From Oryzias latipes (taxonomy: Eukaryota; Chordata; Actinopteri; Beloniformes; Adrianichthyidae): a DNA stretch of 64,000 nt. Shown one piece after another: positions 47,401 to 59,560 of this stretch (within the stretch, counting starts at the first letter, position 1; the number at the start of each line of letters is the position of its first letter). The DNA is taken from assembly GCF_002234675.1 (NCBI RefSeq), contig NC_019864.2, positions 13,533,582 to 13,597,581 of the forward strand, in the 5' to 3' direction. The notes beneath the pieces are model-generated. The model saw nothing but the letters and a program-made list of their open reading frames with translations. It ran no database searches and was not told the origin of the DNA. A program made the translations under genes and the position numbers.

Positions 47401-50400
47401 GACTCGGAAACTGGACCCTGGAGGATTCGATCAACGAGGTGGTCCGGAGGGCCAATCAAGGCGGTCCGTCCGCACCGCCTCAGAGTCAGGCAGAGTACGC
47501 GTCATCTGGATCGGCCTCGCCACCCACCCCCGAGCCTCTGCTCAAAGTGTTCGAGGAGAAGAACAAGATCGGACCGCCGCCAGATCTGAAGAAGAAGCTG
47601 AAGAAGGAGCTTAAAGCCAAGATGAAGAAGAAGGAGAAGCCGAAAGACAGGGACCGGGAGAGGGAGAAGGGAAAGCTGAAGGATAGGAGCAAGGAGAAAA
47701 ACAAGGACAGAAACAAGGAGTTTTCCAAGGACATGAAGATGCCTTGGAAGGAGCTTGGAGGAAGCAACGAAGACCACTTTGGACAGCTGGACTTCAGTCT
47801 GTCGGACATCCCCATCAAGATCAAATCAAAAGACGGAGACGTCCCCAAGAAAGAGAAGGAAAAGCATAAAGACAAAAAGAAGGATAAAGAGAAAAGCAAA
47901 AAGGACAAGGATAAGAGGGAAAAGGGGAAAGACAGGAACAAGGAGGACAAGCAGAAGCAGCCCACCGTGCCGCCTTTCGTCCTGAGCGAAGTGCCTTCCC
48001 TGTTCAGCCCCTCCACCTGCCTGCGGATGCCCCCTATGCTGCCGCCATTCCCCCCACTCCTTCAGGAGGAGGGGAAGAGCAAGGAGAAGGAGAGGAAGAA
48101 GGAAAAGAAGGAGAAAAAGAAGAAGAAAGACAAGGAGAAGGATAAGGAGCGAGAGAAAGCCAAAGAGAGGGAGAGGGAGAAGGAGGAGAAGAGGAAAGAA
48201 AAGGAGAAGGAGAAGGACAAGAGAGAGAAGGAGAAAGAAAAGGAGAAGATTCGATTAGAGAAGGTAATTTCTGGTTTGTGTGCAGCCATGTGGGAGTGCT
48301 GCTTGGAAATAACTAGTTTGCTGGTGTCTGCTCAGGTGAAAGCGGACGCTCCAGCGGTCTTACCCTCTCCAGTCATCCCCAGACTGACCCTCCGAGTGGG
48401 AGCAGGTCAGGACAAAATGTGAGTACTGAGGCAAAGGAGCGTTCCTCCACGACTTTATTTTCTGGAAGATTGGCTACATTTAAGAGGCCTTAACCCTTGT
48501 GCTATACTAGGCACTTTAACGTTGGGAGTTGGGTCATCTGGACCCACTAGACAGTGCTCTGAACCTTTTTTCTTCAATGATTTGTGATCTTCACTGGTGT
48601 CCATGGATTATATGAAATTTTTCCACCTTTATCCACCTTTGTCATGGTAGGGAGAACACGTCAATGCAAGGGTGGGGTCATCTAAGATAGCACAAGGGTT
48701 AAAGATCCGCGGATGAAAACTGTGCTTTTGGGGTTTTTAACAAAATAAAAACGGCACTCATCACTATTTCTTTATTCAAATTGTTGCGAAACTGTAGAAA
48801 CTGCGATGGGCGCGGCAAAGTAGCACGGCTCCACTCCATTTTGATGCATCCACTTGCAGACGAATAGATCCATGAACGTCTTTGTTTTCCTCGTCTGAGC
48901 TGGTGTCTGGATCGAAACTGTACGGCTGGATAGCTCGCCATTTTTGTTTGCTGTGGGATGTGAGGGGCCGTAAGCTAGCAGGAGAGAGTGTATAAACAAA
49001 GGGATGATGGGAAATGAGTGAAGGCTTCCCCGCCCACAACTCAGAGTAGAATTTCTTATTAACTCCTGCCGCTCTGCAGAGACAGATTTTTGGATTTTGG
49101 CTAAATTTTGGCCAATAACGGCATAATCACTTAAAAGTCCCACCCCGATCATCTCTAGACCTTTTTTCAAAGCGTTCCCAGTGGTCTTTTTATGATGATC
49201 ATGTTGTTTTTTTAGCGCTTTCATGCTTTAAATTTCGTTCCTGAATTGTGTCTTGTAACCCATCTCTGTTGTTTGCAGAGACCTCATGGAGATGCTCGAC
49301 CTCCTTAAAAACAAATTGACTTTAATTTAGTATTTTCTGGGTTTTGAATGACCTGGAATTTTTCAGAAAAACTTCTGGGATCTTCTCTTTGCCTAGAGGA
49401 AAAGGGAAAGACTACTCAGATGGACATCTTAAATTTGAATCCAAAAGTGATTAAATCCAATGTAGTTTGACCTTCTGTTTTACTTGTAATTAAACTGTCA
49501 AATTAATTGAAGGAGACTATTAGAATGATTTAACCGAGCGTTTGATTTAGTTTGCTTCTCAACCCTTTTCCTGGACATTGAGGGGTCCTCTGCCCCGACT
49601 CATGCAAGTTTCTCCATCCACAGAGTTATTAGCAAGGTGGTTCCCAGTTCGGAGACCAGGACACCCACCCCAAAGGCTCCCGCCGCCAAATCGGGACCCG
49701 GGAATCGTCCTCGAACACCCCCTCCAGCCCCGATCCTGCCCCCCGCTCTTCCAATTCTGCCTGCAGCTGCCCCCCCACCTCTAGCCACCCCCCCCACAGC
49801 TTCATCTTTGCTTTGCATGCCATCTATGCTTCCTCCCTCAGCTTCTGTCAAGACTCCAGTGCGCAGCGTTGTCACGGAGACCGTCAGCACCTATGTGGTG
49901 AGTTGATTCTCTCTCACCGAAAACTGGATTAAACATTACTGCAGCTTACAATACTTGACGTGAGACGTGATTATAATACAACATAACTAACTTATTATTG
50001 CTTTTGGCCAAAAACGAAGATGTAATCGCTGGTCTTTGAGACGTCTCTTGTCTGTTTTACTAAGATTCGGGATGAATGGGGAAACCAGATCTGGATTTGT
50101 CCTGGATGCAACAAACCTGACGATGGTAGTCCCATGATAGGGTGTGACGACTGTGACGACTGGTATCACTGGTAAGAGATTTCAGAGCTTTAAATTCGGT
50201 CTGATTTGTCCTTTGGGTTTATGCCTAGTTTTTCTAAAGTTTGTACTTTTTTTTTATCTGACTTAATCTTTCTTCCTGTAAAATAACCTTTTATAAATAC
50301 AAGTACAATTAAAGCCACAAGTGGCGTTGTATGGCCATCGGGTGCTTCCTGCCCCCCCCCCTTGACCCACCCTCACTGGCTGAGCTGCTACCTGCCCCTC

Positions 50401-53400
50401 CCTCTCCCCTCTGCCTCTGCCACCCTGGTCAGAGCCGCATGGACCAAATTCATGGGGAAAAAAGCAGATTTTTCAAAACAGCTGCTTTTCTGTTGTTTTT
50501 ATCTCCATAGCAACCATTTAATTTTCTGGTCGTCTGGGGCTGACAAACAGGTCTATGAAATTTTTAGAATAGTCAACAGTACATTTTTGGATCTCCTCAG
50601 CAACTTTGAAGTTTTTTTATTTTTATTTTTATTTTTTTACAACCCCCACATTCCCAATAGTTTCCTATTGTCATAACATGTCATAACATTTTGTTGTCAT
50701 AACATTTTGTTCAGCTTGACCCAGGGATTTGTGTATTAAACGTTACCAATATTCTGGGTAAATAATGTGTGTACCACTTTTGCGAGCTCGCCGCGCTAAC
50801 GCCGTTCAAAATACACAAACCCTGTAAAACCAACGGTTGCTTCACAATGATGCTGGAGGAGTCAGTAGGTGACGGATTAAAATCCCTGTGTGGAGTTTAC
50901 ATGTTGGAGCTGGCACTGAAGGGGATTTTTATGGAAAACTCCGTTGTGGTTGTAGACTTTACCCGGAACTGTGTGAGTGAAATTTAGTGAAGCTCACTCA
51001 AACACCCAAATATCTACTTTGGTTTTGTTTGTAGATTTTAAAAAATAATTTTCTGAGCCCTGTTGAGAGAGTTTGGCCTCCTTTTTGTTTTTTTTTCTTG
51101 ACTGTTCCACCTGCTGTGATGTCATCATTTTTTAGGGGGGTGGGGGTCATCCACTATGTCAAAAATTCCTTTTCACAAGTTTGCTTTTCAAGTACTGGTT
51201 GCGTGCAGATGTTGGCGAGCTTTTGAGTAAGTAGCAGGGCAAACTTTCACTCAAATGCGCAGTAAGAACGAAGAATTGCTAAAATAAAATGTCGCTTGCA
51301 GTCCAGGACTGCTGCAGGACATAATAAAAAGTATTTGAACCTATTGGGAGTAGTCAGATTACAGCTGCTCCTGAAGAGGGCTGCACTTTTAGGGACCACT
51401 CTTGGCTACTTGTACAGTTTTGTGAAGCAGTTTGGGGCCTTTTTTGTCATTGAGATGTTTAGTTTCTAAATGTTTAGGACCAATTGTCAGCTCCCACAGC
51501 CTGGATCAATCTACCTGCACATTTTGGAGCTTGTTGTCATGGAAACGTACATTCAGACAGTAGTTAGGCGTGATGGTGACCATCCTGCTCGTGTCTGCAG
51601 CTTAACCGGCCAGACTGGTGCATCCGTAGTTGTAGCAGGAAACAGGGTTGATGAGATTTGACCTTCCTGTTCTGGATTACATCCCAGCAGGTCTGATAAA
51701 ACGCTTTGAATCGGGATTGCGGCTTAGGATCCAGAGTTTAGGGCAGGGATCGGGAACCTTTTTGGCCAAGAGAGCCATAAACGCCACATATTTTTAAATG
51801 TAATTTCAAAAGAGCCATACAATAATTGACTGATTCACTGAGCCACGGAGACTTAACCTCTTTTCAGGTTCTTTATTCTGGTTACTGCAGACCGCAACAA
51901 ACGCCGTACAATTAATTCAGCAACTCCTGAATCTCTCCCGCCGAGACGAGAGCGCTTCTCCCAACTTTATATTCTCTCACTGCCGCGTCAGCCCTCCTAT
52001 TTCCTTATTCGGCCCATAGCTGAACCCCATTGGTCCAAACTACCTAACAACAGGCTGAGCGACAGAACTGAGGGCCAATCAGATCTCTGCTTGATGCGTT
52101 CCATGAACTCCAGAACTTTTAACGCGGCCCAGTCACCCAGTCCAAGTCAGACCGCGACAATATGTTTAAAACTAAATATACAAGTGAATGTGTGCATTTG
52201 ATGTAATTTCAACATTTTTAAAGTACAATAAGTCTGTGGATTCTTTTTAATAACATTGTTATGCTGTTGCTAATAAATGATGAGTATTTCTCGTGGTAGT
52301 TTTGCTGATGGTCTAGTCCGGTTGATACGTGGTGAGTTTCTGCTTCGTTCAGGCGTTGAGACTTTAAACGTGATCTTAGGTCTGAATGTTCTATAGATAT
52401 GAGACAGACATGGAACCAAACACACACACACACGCTGCAGTGAGTGACGGACAGCGGGTTTTTTACTATCCCTGCGCGATTCACCTGTTGCCTGTCCCCC
52501 CACCCCCACCCTCTGCTTTCTTCCTCACACATCCCGTCCCCGAAACTGCGCGCTCTTCCTCTAAGACGGGAGCGCGCCGTTTTAGGCACTGCAATTCACA
52601 GGTCTCCGGCTGGTACAAACTCTGTGAAATAATAGATAATAGTAAACTGATAGTTTTCTCTCCAAGCACCGATACTACTCCGCGCCTCTGGCATCGCATC
52701 GCACCCGGGAAGGACTGGTCTAATGAAAAAAAAAAAAGTAAAATTAAGGATTTGTCTGCGAGCCACATGTGACCATCAAAAGAGCCATATATGGCTCGCG
52801 AGCCATAGGTTCCCGACCCCTGGTTTAGGGGTTTGGTCCCTTATGTTCCTCACACCAGCCAAAGCTCATACTTCCTCCTGTTGTGTCTGCGTTGTGTGTT
52901 TGCTTCGAGTGCTGTAGCAAATGCAGTTGTCCTGCATATTTTGAAACCAATATTTCCTTGTCTGAGCCACTTTCTGTCTAGTTCCTCTTTTCGGAACTGA
53001 ATTGTCACTCAAAGCTGCTGCATCACCCCCCAGTGGCCATAATGTGTACTTGATACCAGTACACAAAGCAATTCTAACGCTTTTTATTTCTTTGAGTAAA
53101 AATATTACCACACAAAGTGCTTTTTTTAAATATGTTTTAAATGTGCATAAATTAACGTGAAAAAAGCAGCTTGGAAGTAATTATTACATAAACATAGTGC
53201 TACTATATACTATATAGTGCTACTCCAGTTTGCATCTATGGCTATGGCCACAAATGCAGACTGGTTAAAGGTTAGTCTGAAACGCCAAACTGGAATCGAT
53301 TATTTTAAAAATCCTCATTCGTGTTTTATTTTCCCTGTAATTCTGGTGTCTCTTCATAGATAGGGCACTACAAAAACATTGACCTTAGTTCAGGTGCAGA

Positions 53401-54186
53401 AAGTTGGTCTGCATTCATGTATTGTTGTTGTTGTTCTGACATTTGTGTGATTTTCCCAAGTCAGTCAGTCATTTTTCTGATCGTTCCAACACCTCAAGAA
53501 CGCAGCATTACTCCAAGTTTCTCTTGAGGAACCCATTAGTGCAATCGGCACTAAACTGAGTATGGGTTGTTTTAAAAAAATAATTAAATCCAAATAAGAA
53601 CGTGTTCTCGTCCAGATTCCATCTCATTTCTTTCTGTTATGAGGTGGAGTACCAAAACACTCAAAAGCATCTGCTCACTTGTGAGCCCAGGAGTCAAAAA
53701 GGTTTGGCCAACGCCGATTGATGCTCACTAGATTAGTGAATATAGACCACAATGCATTGCGTTAGTGATTTTTCATCTGAAGAAAATTATTTTAATTTAT
53801 GTTTTGAAAACCATCCAAGTTCTCATCAGAACACAGTGGCTTCATAAATATTCTTTGTAAAATGTTCATATTTTTTAGGTTTTACTTTAGGAAATTTAAA
53901 AAAATAAATTGTGAGCGTTGTGTTGTTTTTAAATGTTTTTAAAATCCGGGCCACTTGATGCTTTTTTTTTATTCAATATTTTTTAATTTTGAGTTAGTTT
54001 CTTACAGCAGAAGGGTTGTGTTTTTTCCTGTGTCTGTATTTAACTCCTTTTCTGTTCTCTTGACTGCTCAGGCCTTGTGTTGGGATCGTGGCGGAGCCTC
54101 CCGAGGACCAGCCGTGGTTCTGTGTGAAATGTTCCTGCAAGAAGAAGGACAAGAAACACAAAAAAAAGAAACACAAACCACACTGA
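44467..54186 (+). CDS. taf3: Transcription initiation factor TFIID subunit 3 (TAF3/TAF140)
   Basis: TFIID subunit that pairs with TAF10 through a histone fold and reads H3K4me3 through a PHD finger. Seven coding exons: 44467-44632, 44969-45211, 46450-48263, 48336-48418, 49624-49897, 50065-50171, 54072-54186. Phases agree throughout and total 2802 nt, giving 933 aa plus TGA (human 929 aa). Residues 1-80 start MCESYARSLLRVSVAQICQA and form the histone fold. Residues 137-741 are acidic then lysine-rich, and 742-860 contain SPVIPRLTLRVGAGQDK, a proline-rich stretch and SVVTETVSTYV. The PHD finger spans residues about 865-915. The tail ends in basic KKKDKKHKK-type sequence. The intron 6 expansion (3.9 kb) is due to repeats. 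Identity is unambiguous. Confidence 0.97.
45437..45520 (+). repeat. fragment of a fish dispersed repeat 3' end
   Basis: gactgtaaagcgctttgggc followed by agaaaagcgctatatacgta is a motif at the 3' end of many teleost repeats. It is short and has no structure beyond the motif. Confidence 0.5.
46450..48263 (+). CDS. taf3: taf3 exon 3: linker with SPK repeats and charged KEKEKD tract
   Basis: Encodes about 605 residues. It opens with an acidic run (EEEEEEVPPDMGTSAEAMQV) and a 'NDENYPLKRHLDSP' block conserved in TAF3. Serine/proline/lysine repeats follow (KSPKSPKSPKMSS), then AVIARACAEREPDPFAFSSG. The end is a very long lysine/glutamate/aspartate/arginine tract from about 47580 to 48260, interrupted by VPPFVLSEVPSLFSPSTCLR. 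The purine-rich DNA of that tract creates long antisense frames that are not genes. Confidence 0.9.
48490..48702 (+). mobile_element. intact piggyBac-type MITE (family A) in taf3 intron 4
   Basis: A complete copy flanked by TTAA on both sides (48490-48493 and 48699-48702), with ends CCCTTGTGCT and AGCACAAGGG. The right TTAA is also the first bases of a family B terminus (TTAAAGATC...), so this copy inserted into the very end of that element. It provides the empty-site comparison for the insertion at 2173-2383. Confidence 0.85.
48699..49215 (-). mobile_element. rearranged MITE family B copy in taf3 intron 4
   Basis: From 48699 to about 49110 it follows family B in reverse orientation (tttgatgcatccacttgcag, gctggatagctcgcc). 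The expected end is not present. Instead 49131-49215 is the first ~85 bp of the family in forward orientation (taaaagtcccaccccgatc...gcgttcccagtggtc). The result is a foldback form. Frames of up to 150 aa here are not conserved among copies. Confidence 0.65.
50065..50171 (+). CDS. taf3: taf3 exon 6: first half of the H3K4me3-binding PHD finger
   Basis: Encodes IRDEWGNQIWICPGCNKPDD, then GSPMIGCDDCDDWYHW. It supplies Zn ligands C-x2-C and C-x2-C plus the His of the Cys4-His-Cys3 pattern. Exon 7 (54072-54186) adds CVGIVAEPPEDQPWFCVKC with the last Cys pair. The aromatic/acidic residues that cage trimethyl-lysine in TAF3 (DEW...M...W) are retained, so histone reading is expected to be intact. 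Confidence 0.9.
50300..51700. other. part of taf3 intron 6, possible unclassified repeat
   Basis: Starts with caattaaagccacaagtggc and ttgtatggcc, phrases I associate with a recurrent non-coding teleost repeat. Later it contains tgttgtcatggaaacgtaca and ttgaatcgggat. There is only one copy here, so its borders are unknown. A 72-codon frame at 50769-50987 has no recognisable domain and is not called. Confidence 0.3.
51744..52822. mobile_element. non-autonomous hAT element, copy 2, in taf3 intron 6
   Basis: A 1079-bp element with ends CAGGGATCGGGAACC and GGTTCCCGACCCCTG. It is flanked by a perfect 8-bp duplication GTTTAGGG (51736-51743 and 52823-52830). It is highly similar to 29536-30659 along its length, including a tgcagaccgcaacaaacgcc block and the sub-terminal gagccatatatggctcg. 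It lacks transposase. Confidence 0.92.
53700..53960. mobile_element. partial MITE family C copy in taf3 intron 6
   Basis: Shares gatgctcactagattagtga, acacagtggcttcataaata and tctttgtaaaatgtt with 13139-13583. Neither TGTCCAAATT terminus is clear, so only the middle is recognisable. Confidence 0.6.
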
Positions 54187-54900
54187 GACTATGCAAAACA
54201 ACAAAACAAACCAAATAGCACATATTTAGAACTTTTTAGATGAAAGCCATCACTGAACGCTCGTGGCACTGCTCTAAAAATAAAATCAAAGTTGTGGCTG
54301 ACTTTATCTTCTAATGATTTTTATTTTTTTTTTTTGTGGTCAGCCATGATGGATTGGGAACTGTAAAGTAGACAAGCTTCAACCAGCACATGATCAGGAT
54401 TAGATCTTCAGTTTCCCCGTTTTTTTTCTCTCTTTTACCACATTTCACAGAGTTTGCTTGGAGCTTTGGGTGTGCGCTGAAATCCCAACACAAAAAAACT
54501 CTGACACAAAGCAGACAAGGGAGCAGCTACAACCTTTCTCTTCAGGCGTCCACAGAAGGCATGACCCTGCCGCCAAGCCGCTGTCCAGTTCCGTGCAGTA
54601 TCATTGAAACGTCATGTAAATACGAGGACTTTCAGGCATGTATAAATGTGTAAATAGCAACTTCTAAGCCAAGTGCATTTTGTTCCTACAACTCAAACTT
54701 ATTAAAACACATTTTCGGATATCAGTTTTTAAAAATGTTTCTGTAATTTCTGTACAATTCTTAAATTTAAAGTTTGTATTTTTACTTTTGCTTTACATGA
54801 GTTAGTCCTGGAGTTATACTGTAGCTGTGCTTGTTTGCGTCTATGATTTTGCCGACATTGCAATATTAAAGATGAACGGTCTGGGTTTTCACGGACTCTT
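54187..54900 (+). other. taf3: taf3 3' UTR with polyadenylation signals
   Basis: Non-coding sequence after the TGA. AATAAA at 54279-54284 would end a very short UTR. An ATTAAA near 54864 is a second candidate. Confidence 0.5.
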
Positions 54901-56097
54901 AAAAAAAAAAGAAAAATGAATTTCATTACATGGTGATTTTACTTCAATTTTCTAACATTGTATTTGATTTTGTTTGTTTTTTTACACTGTGCATTCTCAT
55001 CCTGATTACATCCATTTTTATTTAAAAACCTTCTGGTTTTGTCTTCCTTTTTAAATTGAGTTGTATATTTAAACAGACACGGCTCCTCATGTTGGACTTT
55101 GTTTCTTTTTTAGTTTGTGTCTTGTGTAACATATAGCTCACAGGTCGTTTGTTGCATCACTCACTGCTTTATGTAGCAAACGTACTCTGTGGGGGTAGCT
55201 TGTCTAACAATCAAATTTAAGATTTGTAGGAATCTGATGACTTGTGATCAATAGTCTGATCAATAGTTTTTGCGTTTTATGGTTGTGTTACCACTGATGG
55301 CCACTGGGTGTCACCCTTTCGACAGGAGTGCGGCACCAGCTCATAAACAAGAGCAGTTTCAATAAAACACCTTTTACTACCTTATGATTTTAAGAAATGC
55401 ACTGTGCCATTTCCTTGATTCCTACTAAACTTATCTTCGATAAATATAAATGAATAATCTTTCAAATGAGTTGAGCGTGACTTAAAAAATAAACAGGCAA
55501 AACGTCATTTTATATATTATTTCTCCAACAAAAAAAAAGGCTGTTATTTTGGCACAAATTTAGATACGTTTTTGGTTGTAGCGATATGTTAAAGTATTAA
55601 AACTATTTAAACCAGAAAAGTCAAAATCCTAAAACAGGCGTGAAAATTCATGTCTTTTTGCATCATCCAACTCCAGAAATCCTAACAGAATCCACAAATA
55701 GCTGGTTTAGATGTTAGTTTTAGCTGCAGCAGCTCAACAGACGAATCGGATGCATGTTCAAGCAGCTGAAGGTACATTTCTATTTGGAGAGTGACCTGGT
55801 GGGGGGGAAATGGGGGCAATTGTTGGATTTCCATCTTTATCCCTGAAGGACCATTTGAACTTGTCTCTTAAAAGAGGAATTTGTTTATTTAAGAACAGGT
55901 ACAAAAATGTTACAGATTAATCCTTTTTTTAGTCTTTCTCTTTCAGCTCTATTTAAATTGTAATGGAAAATTATTCATATATTGTCATTTTTTTTACAGT
56001 AGTGAGACAGTAATATTAATGTTTTATTAAAAGTAAGTGTAAAAAAAAATGTTACTTTTTTTTTTTTTTTAATGAACCAATAGGAATTTCTAATATC

Positions 56098-56352
56098 AGG
56101 CTGCATGGTGGGGGTCTCTCATTTTACAATGAGAGGCCCCGGATTCAATACCCGGCTGGGACCTTCCTGAGTGGAGTTTGCATGCATGGCTTTTCTCCTA
56201 CAGTCCAGAAACATGGACTTGGTGACTGTTGAGTGAGTTGTGTGGCCCTGTCCAGGGTGTACCACACCTTTGCCCAATGGCAGCAGAGACGGGCTCCAGC
56301 GACCCTGCAGCCCCGAAAGGGATCAAGTGGGTTAAGGAGATAGACGGATGGA
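56098..56352 (+). repeat. tRNA-type SINE
   Basis: About 255 bp. A tRNA-like head carries a degenerate B box ggattcaata (56141-56150) after gagaggcccc. Then come the fish-SINE body gaccttcctgagtggagttt and tccagggtgtaccacac, and a tail gggatcaagtgggttaagga ending in acggatgga. It resembles the fragments before the microsatellite at 5104. Confidence 0.7.
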
Positions 56353-58991
56353 ATTTATAATATATTTATATATAATATATTTATATAATATCTTAAAAAT
56401 TTACCTTAAAAAATAAGTTTACTCTTTTCTATGTGAAAAAACTCAAACACATTGCATTTTGTTTTATCTAAATTGTGATTTTCTTAGGACTTAGTGAGAC
56501 ATTTTTTCTCTCAAGCCACCTGTAGATAATGTGTATGCAGCCTGTTTTTATAGCTAACATTGTACAAAAACTTTAAAATAAAGGAGGTATTCATTGCTAA
56601 CTGTTTAAAATTTTACCTGGAAAATGGTTTACACTGAGAATCTTTTTTCAAAGCCAGACTTTGCCGCACTCTTAAATACAATTTAGCTAAAACATAAACA
56701 TAAATTACATAAAAACTGTTAAAACTAATCTTAAAACAAAAGTAAAGACATTTAGTTTGACATCTAAAGTGAAATAAACGCAAATGTTTAGCTGCTTCTG
56801 TGTTTTTAGCATTAAAGCAAAACATCTGAACATGACTTTTCCTAATTTTTGATTTTTCCTTAGCAACATCAAGCCGAATTAACTTAAAACAAAGAGAATA
56901 CTCTGATTAAGCACTAAAACGTAAAACAGTGCTTCTGTGTGCAGAAAGCTGTTCACTCAATGCCTTGTAAATAAAGATTTTTCAAGTGAGGGTCACCCAA
57001 CCATCTCATACAGTTCATAGAGCTGAACTGTTGTCTATCATTCCATGTCAAATGAGAGCTATTTCTAAAACAAAACCTAAATGTAATGTATGCTTAGACT
57101 TAAGATCCACTGACAGGAAATATCCTCATCCTGATAAACACAGTTTAACTGAAATAATCTGTCCTGTTTTGTAACCTTATGGAAGCGCCATGCCTTACAA
57201 GACATGAATGAGTTGTGCTCAGCAAGGACAGGTCTGTCCAGGAAACTAAACACGTGACGCTGCGTTATCACACACTTTACGACTCATGTCCAAGTCTAAG
57301 GTAATTTTTTTCCAACTGTAAAAAATATACCCATGTAAGCCCTTTGAGAAAATCCAAACAACTGAAGTTGTCCAGAAGAAGGTGATGTTTCGATGAAACC
57401 TGTTAAGAATAATTAGAAACAGAATAGTTAGAAACTCCCTTTTACTTTTTAATTACACTAACTTTTACTTTAATTACACTAATGGTTTAAACGTGATTCA
57501 TTATGTATTATCATCTCAAAATTATATTACATTTGAAGAAAGCACAACCAAGACTATTGTCTCATAACATTCCTCATCCTCCCGTTTTCCTTTTTGTGTG
57601 TGCTGGTGTTTGTGCTCTGGTAAATGTCTGGGATAACCTCAGAGAGATCTGACACTTGAAGCTCCCTGACCTTCGAGCATCTAGCCTGCAACAACCTGTG
57701 GGTGGGATTTTCACATCAGTGTCCATTGGATGATCTTCTGAATATGCAAATGCAGGGTTTATATACCAAGCCCATTTTCCTGTTTTCCTTGTTCGGAGAT
57801 GCAGCAACCTGTTCATCTGTCTGTAACCCTTCGTACAAATCTGTGCTTCTTGTGCGGAGTAAAACTACCACTAAAGATAAGTTTTTGTCTCTGAGTCATT
57901 ATTCATTCATTTCTGTGTGCAGGAAACTAAGAGGGAACTAACCTAATTTACCAATTTTACAGTTACTGTTTACAATTTCCAGTTTCCTCACAAAACCCCT
58001 GACTTCCTTGTTGTAGTTTTACTCCATGTAAGTCTGGGAGCAGTGAGGAGATCACACGAGCAAAGGGGGAAGTCCTCTGTTGGGATTGTTCAACGGAATT
58101 TTATTGTAGAGGAAAACCATTGATTCGTTTGAAAACCATAAATTACTGTGAATTACTTAGATTTTAATTTTTTTAAATAAAGTCTGAGTAGATATTTCTA
58201 ATGAATTATTCCAGGTAAGTTTAGTTTAGTCACATATATCAGCACTTGGAGCTTTTCTGGAGGCTTCAAGAGGACTAGAAACTGAACACAAGTGTGCCAG
58301 ATGTCATCACTTGTTTTCATTCAGTCTCGGTTCAGAAGACGCATTAAAATGGATGAATTTGCTTTTAGATCATTTGATTTTGGCAGGTGTGTGTCGGCGG
58401 TTCATACTCTCCTCTTCTCTAGTCTTTTCCTCAGACGACTAATTTAGAAATCTCTAGATTCTTGCAGTGATGCTGGAGTAAAGAGGAAGTGTAAAAACAA
58501 CATGGTGTGCAAACAAAAGAAAAGAGGAAGTGTAAAGTGCCGTCTGCACGATGCAAAAATGTGCTGACATTTCAGGGTGGCGTAACTTCTGAAACATTTG
58601 CAACAGACTGCACAGACTTGGCTCGATGGCACATCAGCACTGACCTGTGATGACTAAGAAGGGATAAGTCAGTGTGCTGTTCTGTAATGAGGCACCGTCG
58701 TTAGGGACTTTTTTTTACACAATTCAAATGTCAAGTTGTGTGGGTAGTGGTGTTGTCTACCGTACCAAGCATACCATTACAAAGGCTCAATGTGTGCCTG
58801 CCGGCGTTTTTAGCCACTAAAGCTGGTCTGCGTTGAAGCTTGACGCTTAGATCTGTGATCATAAGTCTCCATTACAGAGTTCTAACAGAAAAAGCATATA
58901 TTTGAGTTCCTCTGGGTATATATCTACTGCATCCTGTGTCTGAGAGGACAACATCTGATGGTGAGAGGCAAGAAATTCACTCCTTGTTAGT

Positions 58992-59560
58992 AGAGGTGTA
59001 ATGACTGATCGATTAATCGATTTATATTCCCACAATTTAAGCAGATCGCTCTGTCTGAAGCAATAATGGCAATAATGGAAAATACCATTTGGATTGAGGC
59101 ACGGGAGGTTTGTTTCAGTCTATCATTCCAGTCAAATGTGTGAAAGCAATTTAAATTTAGCAAAGACACGTGACCTTACAGTGTGGTAGAATGTTGTAAT
59201 AATGTTCCATTTGGATTCTTTTGATGTGAAAAAACAACAGTGGGCTGAACTTTGTGAGACTAAAATGTGAATGGATTTGTCATTAATTCTTGTTTTCTTG
59301 TGTGTTTGTACACATATTTAATTTACGCTTGATTATCTTGCAAGAAATACCAGGAATCTGGAAAACTTCAGCTGCACTGTTCAGCACCAGGTATTTCTCT
59401 CTGAGTCACAGTGGTTGAAGTTTTGGCTAAAGATGTCCTGGATCCATTTTAGGTCTGTGATTTGGATCAATCAAGGTGAGCCAATATTGACTATGAATCG
59501 GATCGGTGAACACAAATTATGATGTGAATCGCATCTTTAAAATGAATCATTAAACCCCTG
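58992..59560. mobile_element. decayed hAT-like element
   Basis: Begins agaggtgtaatgactgatcg and ends gaatcattaaacccctg, degraded versions of the caggggtgtaacgattc termini common in fish. Interior phrases (aatcgatttatattcccac, cggatcggtgaacac, gatgtgaatcgcatc) fit the same family. No 8-bp duplication is clear. Confidence 0.5.

Noticed and set aside
47486-48016. 176-aa and other Ser/Leu/Phe-rich minus-strand frames opposite taf3
   Set aside because: Antisense of the lysine/glutamate-coding purine tract in taf3 exon 3, which naturally lacks stops on the other strand.
48772-49224. 150-aa minus-strand frame in taf3 intron 4
   Set aside because: Lies in the rearranged MITE family B copy. The frame is broken in other copies, so it is not conserved.
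50769-50987. 72-aa frame in taf3 intron 6
   Set aside because: No recognisable domain, no splice context, and it sits in probable repeat DNA. Random open frames of this size are common here.
56098-56160. functional tRNA gene
   Set aside because: B-box-like text is degenerate, no cloverleaf can be drawn, and the sequence continues into a SINE body and tail.
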